This document shows positions 59,696-64,000 of a DNA stretch of 64,000 nt, one piece after another. The notes under the pieces are model-generated. The model worked only from the letters and a program-made list of their open reading frames with translations. It searched no databases and had not been told where the DNA came from. The position numbers were made by a program, and so were the translations under genes. How positions within the stretch are numbered: the stretch's first letter is position 1; each line of letters starts with the position of its first letter. This DNA comes from Microlunatus kandeliicorticis (GTDB lineage: Bacteria; Actinomycetota; Actinomycetes; Propionibacteriales; Propionibacteriaceae): contig NZ_JACGWT010000005.1 of the NCBI RefSeq assembly GCF_014137855.1, positions 186,001 to 250,000 on the forward strand, in the 5' to 3' direction.

Positions 59696-60807
59696 GTCTG
59701 CCGGTCGCTCCGGGCCGGGCGGCCGAGGGTGAGGATCGAGAGCACCACCGCGACCACGACCAGCCCGCCGACCACCGGGATGCCGACCCGCAGGCTCTGC
59801 ACCCGGCCGAGCGCGATCACCCCGAAGCTGACCAGCGCCGACCACACGTACATCAGCACCACCGCCCGACGGTGGCTGTGCCCGCGCTCCATCAGCCGGT
59901 GGTGCAGGTGCTGCTTGTCGGCCACGAACCACCACTTCCCGGCGTAGGTCCGCCGGATGAAGGCCAGGGTGAAGTCGAGGAACGGCAGGAACAGGGTGGC
60001 CAGCGGCAGCACCAGCGGCAGATAGGCCGGGACCAGCCCGCCGTCGGTGTTCTCCAGCTGCGAGCTGTCGATCTGCCCGGTCAGGGTGATGGTCGAGGTG
60101 GCCAGCAGGAAGCCGAGCAACAGCGCGCCCGAGTCGCCCATGAACATCCGCGCCGGGAAGAAGTTGTGCGGCAGGAAGCCCAGGCAGGCGCCGGCGATGG
60201 CCACCGTGATCAGGCTCGAGGTGGTGGCGCGGACCAGGTGCTGCTCGACGTAGAGGTAGTAGGAGTAGGCGAAGAACGCGAACGCCCCGATGCAGACCAC
60301 GCCGGCGGCCAGGCCGTCGAGCCCGTCGACGAAGTTGACCGCGTTCGAGCAGAGCACGATGAAGAAGACGGTGATGGCGATCGAGGCGGTGTCGTCGAGG
60401 CTCACCGTCCGGTTCTGCAGCGGGATGTAGAGCATCTTCACCCCGAACGCGACGACGATGCCGGCGGCCAGCACCTGCCCGGCGAGCTTGGCCAGCGCGT
60501 TGAGCTCGAAGAGGTCGTCGAGCACCCCGACCGCGCAGATCACCAGGGCGCCGATCAGCACCGTCCGGGAGTCGTTCTGCAGCACCGCCTGACGGCCAAG
60601 GAACGGCAGGTGGTGCGCGACCAGGAACGCCGCCGCGACCCCGAACAGCATCGCCACCCCGCCGAAGTACGGCATCGCCACTGTGTGCACGTCGCGGTCG
60701 CGGACCCGGGCGACCGCGTTGATGCGCAGCGCGATCCGCCGGCAGAGCCCGCTGACCAGGAAGGTGGTGGCGGCGGCGATGGCCAGCACCAGCAGGTACT
60801 CACGCAC
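59686..60807 (-). CDS. wecA: Undecaprenyl-phosphate GlcNAc-1-phosphate transferase (WecA/TagO type)
   Basis: 373 residues, about eleven membrane helices. It starts cell-wall polymer or linkage-unit synthesis by moving GlcNAc-1-P to the lipid carrier. Catalytic motifs: DVHTVAMPYFGGVAMLFGV, GVLDDLFELNALAKLAGQ (Asp pair), CSNAVNFVDGLDGLAAGVV, FPARMFMGDSGALLLGF and DKQHLHHRLMERGHSHRRAV. GTG 60807 overlaps the sua5 stop by 8 bp. Same position as Rv1302 upstream of the ATP synthase genes. Confidence 0.94.
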   Translation of the reverse strand: MREYLLVLAIAAATTFLVSGLCRRIALRINAVARVRDRDVHTVAMPYFGGVAMLFGVAAAFLVAHHLPFLGRQAVLQNDSRTVLIGALVICAVGVLDDLFELNALAKLAGQVLAAGIVVAFGVKMLYIPLQNRTVSLDDTASIAITVFFIVLCSNAVNFVDGLDGLAAGVVCIGAFAFFAYSYYLYVEQHLVRATTSSLITVAIAGACLGFLPHNFFPARMFMGDSGALLLGFLLATSTITLTGQIDSSQLENTDGGLVPAYLPLVLPLATLFLPFLDFTLAFIRRTYAGKWWFVADKQHLHHRLMERGHSHRRAVVLMYVWSALVSFGVIALGRVQSLRVGIPVVGGLVVVAVVLSILTLGRPARSDRQTAR

Positions 60808-61804
60808 CCGAGGTGGCCTCCGGAGCCGGGGTCCCGGCTGCGGTCTGCGGCTCGGCGTCGGTCTCCGCGGCGTCGGTCTGCGCGGGGTCGTCGGTCTGCG
60901 CGGGGTCGGTCGAGGTCGCCGTCCGCGCCGGCGGCTGGAGGGTGAACCGGGCCCGGTCGGGCCGGGCGGCAGGCGGGGCGAGCTCCGGCTCGGGCAGCCC
61001 GACGACGTCCGGGCAGACCTCGCGGAGCTGCTCGAGGCTCAGTGCCCCGAGCCGGAGCACCTGCCCGGTGACCAGCTGGGTGAAGTCGACCATGGTCGAC
61101 GGCGGACGTCCCTCGTCGCCGAGCCGGCCACCGTCGAGGTAGACGCTGACCCGGTCGCCGAGCATCCCGATGGCCTCGTCGCAGTCGAGCGCGGCCGGGC
61201 TCCCGCTGGCGTTGGCGCTGCTGACCGCCATCGGCCCGGTGCGCCGCAGCAGGCTGCGGGCCAGCTCGTGGTCGGGCACCCGGAGCGCGACCGTACCGTG
61301 GGTCTCCCCGAGGTCCATCCGCAGACTCGGGTGAGCCCGCAGGATCACGGTCAGCGCCCCCGGCCAGAAGGCCGCGGTCAGCTGCTCAGCCGCCTCCGGC
61401 ACCTCGTCGACCAGCGCCCGGACCTGACCGGCGTCGGCGATCAGCACCGGCGGCGGCATGTCCCGTCCGCGGCCCTTGGCGTCGAGCAGCCGCTGCACCG
61501 CCTTGGCGTCGAAGGCGTCCGCGCCGATGCCGTAGACCGTGTCGGTGGGGAGCACCACGCACTCCCCCGCCTCGACCGCGCGCCGGGCTGCCTCGGCGGC
61601 CGGCTCGATCCGGTCGGAGTCGGTGCAGTCGAAGCGCGCCCAGCCGGTGACCTCCGGCGTCGGCTCGCTCGCGTCCTCGCCCGCATCCTCGCCCGAGGCT
61701 TCACCCTGTTGCTCGCCCGAGCCGTCGCCCGGGTCGGCGGGACGGGGGTCGTCGGCGTCCGCGATCGCGGGGGCGCCAGCGTCGTCGGCGTCCGGTTCAC
61801 TCAC
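60800..61804 (-). CDS. L-threonylcarbamoyladenylate synthase (Sua5/YrdC)
   Basis: 334 residues from GTG 61804. It makes threonylcarbamoyl-AMP for tRNA t6A37. The YrdC core (about 65-250) has CVVLPTDTVYGIGADAFDAK, LDAKGRGRDMPPPVLIADAG, FWPGALTVILRAHPSL, VALRVPDHELARSLLRRTGP and MAVSSANASGSPAALDCDEA. An acidic ~55-residue leader and a ~75-residue Ala/Thr/Asp-rich tail with repeated DPAQTD are not in the core family. ATG 61813 is an alternative start. The start overlaps the prmC stop by 8 bp. Confidence 0.9.
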   Translation of the reverse strand: MSEPDADDAGAPAIADADDPRPADPGDGSGEQQGEASGEDAGEDASEPTPEVTGWARFDCTDSDRIEPAAEAARRAVEAGECVVLPTDTVYGIGADAFDAKAVQRLLDAKGRGRDMPPPVLIADAGQVRALVDEVPEAAEQLTAAFWPGALTVILRAHPSLRMDLGETHGTVALRVPDHELARSLLRRTGPMAVSSANASGSPAALDCDEAIGMLGDRVSVYLDGGRLGDEGRPPSTMVDFTQLVTGQVLRLGALSLEQLREVCPDVVGLPEPELAPPAARPDRARFTLQPPARTATSTDPAQTDDPAQTDAAETDAEPQTAAGTPAPEATSGA

Positions 61805-62690
61805 CCGGCCCATCCTGCCACCGCGACACCCCACCCTCCTGAACGCGACGGGCGGTCGTCCAGCGCGGCCGGTCGTTGAGGTCGCGGTGGTCGCGGACGT
61901 CGGTGAAGTCGCCGGTCCGGGCGAACACCGCGGGCGCGGAGCGCCCCTGGACGTCGGCGTGCTCGCAGCCGACCACGCCACCCGGCCGGAGCAGCCGGGC
62001 GGCCACCCGCGCCACCACCCGGATCGCGTCCAGGCCGTCGGGTCCGGAGAACAGCGCGAGCGCGGGATCGTGGTCGCGGGCCTCGACCGCCACCGACTCC
62101 CAGGCCTCGAGCGGGATGTAGGGCGGGTTGGCGGTCACCACGTCGACCGTCCCGTCGAGCTCGGGAAAGGCGTCGGCGAGATCCCCGATCCGCAGGTCGA
62201 CGGCCCGGCCGGCCAGGTTGCGGGCCGCGTAGGCCGCCGCCTCCTCCGACAGCTCGACGGCGTGCACGCGGGCCCCGGGCACCTCGTCGGCCAGCGCGGC
62301 GGCGACGGCGCCGGACCCGGTGCACAGGTCGACGACGACCGGGCGTTGGCGTCCGGCGCAGGCCGCGATCGCCCACCCGGCCAGCAGCTCGGTCTCCGGC
62401 CGGGGCACGAAGACGCCCGGCCCCACCGCCAGCTCGACGTGCCGGAACCAGGCCCGACCGGTGAGGTGCTGCAGCGGTTCGCGCGCGGCGCGGCGGGCCA
62501 GCAGGACGTCGAACGCCGCGGCGTCGGCCGGTGCGACCGCGGAACGGAGCAGCAGGGCGGACGGCTCGACGCCGAGCACGTGGGCCAGCAGCGTCCGGGC
62601 GTCGTGCGCGGCCGACCCGGCGTCGATCCCGGCGGCCACCAGCCGGGCTCGGGCTTCGCGGAGCAGCGGCTCGATCGGGACCCCGGACAC
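61797..62690 (-). CDS. prmC: Peptide chain release factor N5-glutamine methyltransferase
   Basis: 297 residues. It methylates the Gln of the GGQ motif in release factors. N-terminal helical domain (EPLLREARARLVAAGIDAGS), FVPRPETELLAGWAIAACAG, the SAM loop VVDLCTGSGAVAAALADEVP and the catalytic NPPY in VVTANPPYIPLEAWESVAVE are diagnostic. prfA is normally the previous gene in actinobacteria; here the neighbour is a divergent sugar transporter. GTG 62690 follows a TACGAT box by 8 bases. Confidence 0.95.
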   Translation of the reverse strand: MSGVPIEPLLREARARLVAAGIDAGSAAHDARTLLAHVLGVEPSALLLRSAVAPADAAAFDVLLARRAAREPLQHLTGRAWFRHVELAVGPGVFVPRPETELLAGWAIAACAGRQRPVVVDLCTGSGAVAAALADEVPGARVHAVELSEEAAAYAARNLAGRAVDLRIGDLADAFPELDGTVDVVTANPPYIPLEAWESVAVEARDHDPALALFSGPDGLDAIRVVARVAARLLRPGGVVGCEHADVQGRSAPAVFARTGDFTDVRDHRDLNDRPRWTTARRVQEGGVSRWQDGPGE

Positions 62691-62698
62691 GACCGACG

Positions 62699-62704
62699 AT
62701 CGTA
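62699..62704 (-). promoter_or_regulatory. prmC: -10 element of a leaderless promoter for prmC
   Basis: TACGAT on the minus strand, 8 bases before GTG 62690. It would start the prmC-sua5-wecA transcript. Confidence 0.45.
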
Positions 62705-62744
62705 GTGCCGCCGCCGGTCCGGGGTCGGCCGCCGGAGGCGGAAA

Positions 62745-62757
62745 TTAGCCGTGCTAA
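62745..62757 (+). promoter_or_regulatory. Inverted repeat in the sugar transporter promoter
   Basis: TTAGC-CGT-GCTAA, perfect 5-bp arms in an AT-rich patch about 60 bases before the transporter start. It could be an operator or overlap the promoter. Confidence 0.45.
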
Positions 62758-62816
62758 CGTCCGAGATCCCCGGCGGGTCTGAGCGCCGGCTGAACGTCGA
62801 CGGAGAGGTTCGGGCC

Positions 62817-64000
62817 ATGAGCGCTGCCGGGAGCACACCGGCCACCACCGAGCAGGGCCACCGACCGCGGCGGAACATCGCCATCTGGTTCTTCGGCGCC
62901 CTCGGCGGCATCCTCTGGGGCTACGACACCGGCGTGATCGGCGGCGCGCTGCTGTTCATCGGCCGCGACATCAGGCTGGGCCCCCTGGTCGAGGGCATGG
63001 TGGTCAGCGGGCTGCTGCTCGGCGCGATGATCGGCGCGCTCTCGGCCGGCCGGCTCTCGGACAGCCTGGGCCGCAAGAAGCTGATCGTGTCGGGCTCGAT
63101 CGTGTTCGTGATCGGCACCATCGGTGCCGCGCTGTCGGTGAACGCGCCGATGCTGATCGCCTTCCGGCTGGTCATCGGGCTCGGCGTCGGGATCGTCTCG
63201 GTGGTCGTCCCGATGTACCTCAGCGAGCTCGCCCCCAAGCACATCCGCGGAGGGTTGTCCTCGCTGATGCAGCTGATGGTCACCACCGGCATCTTCGTGG
63301 CCTACCTGGTCGACTTCGCCTTCTCCGGCGGCGGGCTGTGGCGCTGGATGATCGGGCTCGGTGTGGTGCCGGCCGCGCTGCTCTTCGTGGGCATCCTCAC
63401 CCAGCCCGAGAGCCCGCGCTGGCTGATCGGCGCTCACGACCGGGTGCGCGACGCCGACGCCAGGGCGCGGGAGACGCTGACCCGGCTCCGCGGCAGCGAG
63501 CAGGCGGCCGACGCCGAGATCGAGGAGATCAAGCAGAGCGTCGCCAAGGAGGAGGCCGAGACCCAGCCGCTGCGGCTGACCGACCTACTGGCGCCGCGGC
63601 TGCGGCTGCTCTTCGTGATCGGTGTGCTGCTGGTGTTCTTCCAGAACTGGGGCGGGATCAACACGATCATCTACTACGCCCCCACGCTGCTGAAGAACGT
63701 CGGCTTCAGCGACCAGCAGTCGATCATCGCCAACGCGGCCATCGGACTGCTCAACATGCTGATGACGCTGCCCGCGATGCGGCTGATCGACCGCGCCGGC
63801 CGCAAGCCGCTGCTGATCTTCGGTGCGGCCGGGATGTGCGTCGGGATGCTGTTCCTCGGGATCACCACGCTGCTCGGGCTGACCAGCGGCCGCACCTCGG
63901 GTGCGATCGCCATCACGCTGATCGGCATCGCGCTCTACATCGCCTCCTTCGCGATCAGCTGGGGTCCGGTGCAGTGGGTGATGCTGCCCGAGCTGTACCC
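62817..64000 (+). CDS. MFS sugar transporter, sugar porter family (partial, cut by window end)
   Basis: 394 codons are visible, starting at ATG 62817 after GGAGAGG. Sugar porter signatures: LGGILWGYDTGVIGGALLFI in helix 1, GRLSDSLGRKKLIVSGS, VPMYLSELAPKHIRGGLSSL, QPESPRWLIG, then in the second half FFQNWGGINTIIYYAPTLLK and RLIDRAGRKPLL. It resembles XylE/GalP/GlcP-type proton-hexose or pentose symporters. About 80 residues at the C-terminus lie outside. Divergent from prmC, with an inverted repeat in its promoter. Sugar specificity unknown. Confidence 0.93.
   Translation, partial: MSAAGSTPATTEQGHRPRRNIAIWFFGALGGILWGYDTGVIGGALLFIGRDIRLGPLVEGMVVSGLLLGAMIGALSAGRLSDSLGRKKLIVSGSIVFVIGTIGAALSVNAPMLIAFRLVIGLGVGIVSVVVPMYLSELAPKHIRGGLSSLMQLMVTTGIFVAYLVDFAFSGGGLWRWMIGLGVVPAALLFVGILTQPESPRWLIGAHDRVRDADARARETLTRLRGSEQAADAEIEEIKQSVAKEEAETQPLRLTDLLAPRLRLLFVIGVLLVFFQNWGGINTIIYYAPTLLKNVGFSDQQSIIANAAIGLLNMLMTLPAMRLIDRAGRKPLLIFGAAGMCVGMLFLGITTLLGLTSGRTSGAIAITLIGIALYIASFAISWGPVQWVMLPELY

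Overview
This is a very GC-rich chromosomal window with dense, often overlapping genes, GTG starts and third codon positions that are almost all G or C. Gene content and order point to an Actinomycetota member. prmC-sua5-wecA-atpI-atpBEFHAGDC-DUF2550, pit-small membrane protein-DUF3349, and the glgP/glgE divergon are arrangements I know from mycobacteria and Streptomyces. A propionibacterial lineage (Microlunatus-like) would fit, but I cannot prove it from sequence alone. I see no phage, insertion sequence, CRISPR array, rRNA or tRNA.

Layout. 1-5.3 kb (minus): enoyl-CoA hydratase, electron-transfer flavoprotein etfBA, cysteine desulfurase, an orphan PIN protein and a malic enzyme cut by the window edge. 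5.5-18 kb: storage and capsular alpha-glucan metabolism, with debranching enzyme glgX, phosphorylase glgP facing away from a glgE-mak-glgB operon, and a GNAT/Nudix fusion as last gene. treS is missing from its usual place. 18.0-18.5 kb: about a dozen degenerate copies of a short repeat. 18.5-23 kb: an AraC regulator divergent from a PhyH dioxygenase, a YbbN-like protein and phosphoglucomutase. 23-25.3 kb: phosphate transporter Pit, a small membrane protein and two tandem DUF3349 genes. 25.4-28.7 kb: a large orphan hybrid histidine kinase.

28.8-44 kb: a B12-dependent acyl-CoA mutase whose two specificity residues read as isobutyryl-CoA mutase (IcmA), its chaperone MeaB with a thiolase, and a PduO-type adenosyltransferase further on. 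Between them lie a CMP-sialic-acid-synthetase/HAD fusion, a DUF6716-like putative glycosyltransferase, a MarR regulator, a PH-domain membrane protein and a 54-residue membrane protein. Next come a FilP-like coiled-coil protein, the mismatch endonuclease NucS, and several small or general enzymes. 44.2-51 kb (minus): a LacI-regulated sugar ABC importer with a GH78 alpha-L-rhamnosidase, probably a rhamnoside uptake and breakdown locus. 51-62.7 kb (minus): the complete F1Fo ATP synthase operon preceded by atpI/atpZ, wecA, sua5 and prmC. The window ends inside an MFS sugar transporter.

Three patterns cross gene boundaries. At least 14 genes have a TANNNT -10 element 6-8 bases before the start codon, which suggests leaderless transcription and decides two starts (glgP and icmA). 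Four genes carry short perfect or near-perfect tandem duplications at or just after the stop codon. Two metabolic promoters carry clear operators: a perfect 18-bp palindrome at icmA and a TTAC-N6-GTAA element at etfBA.
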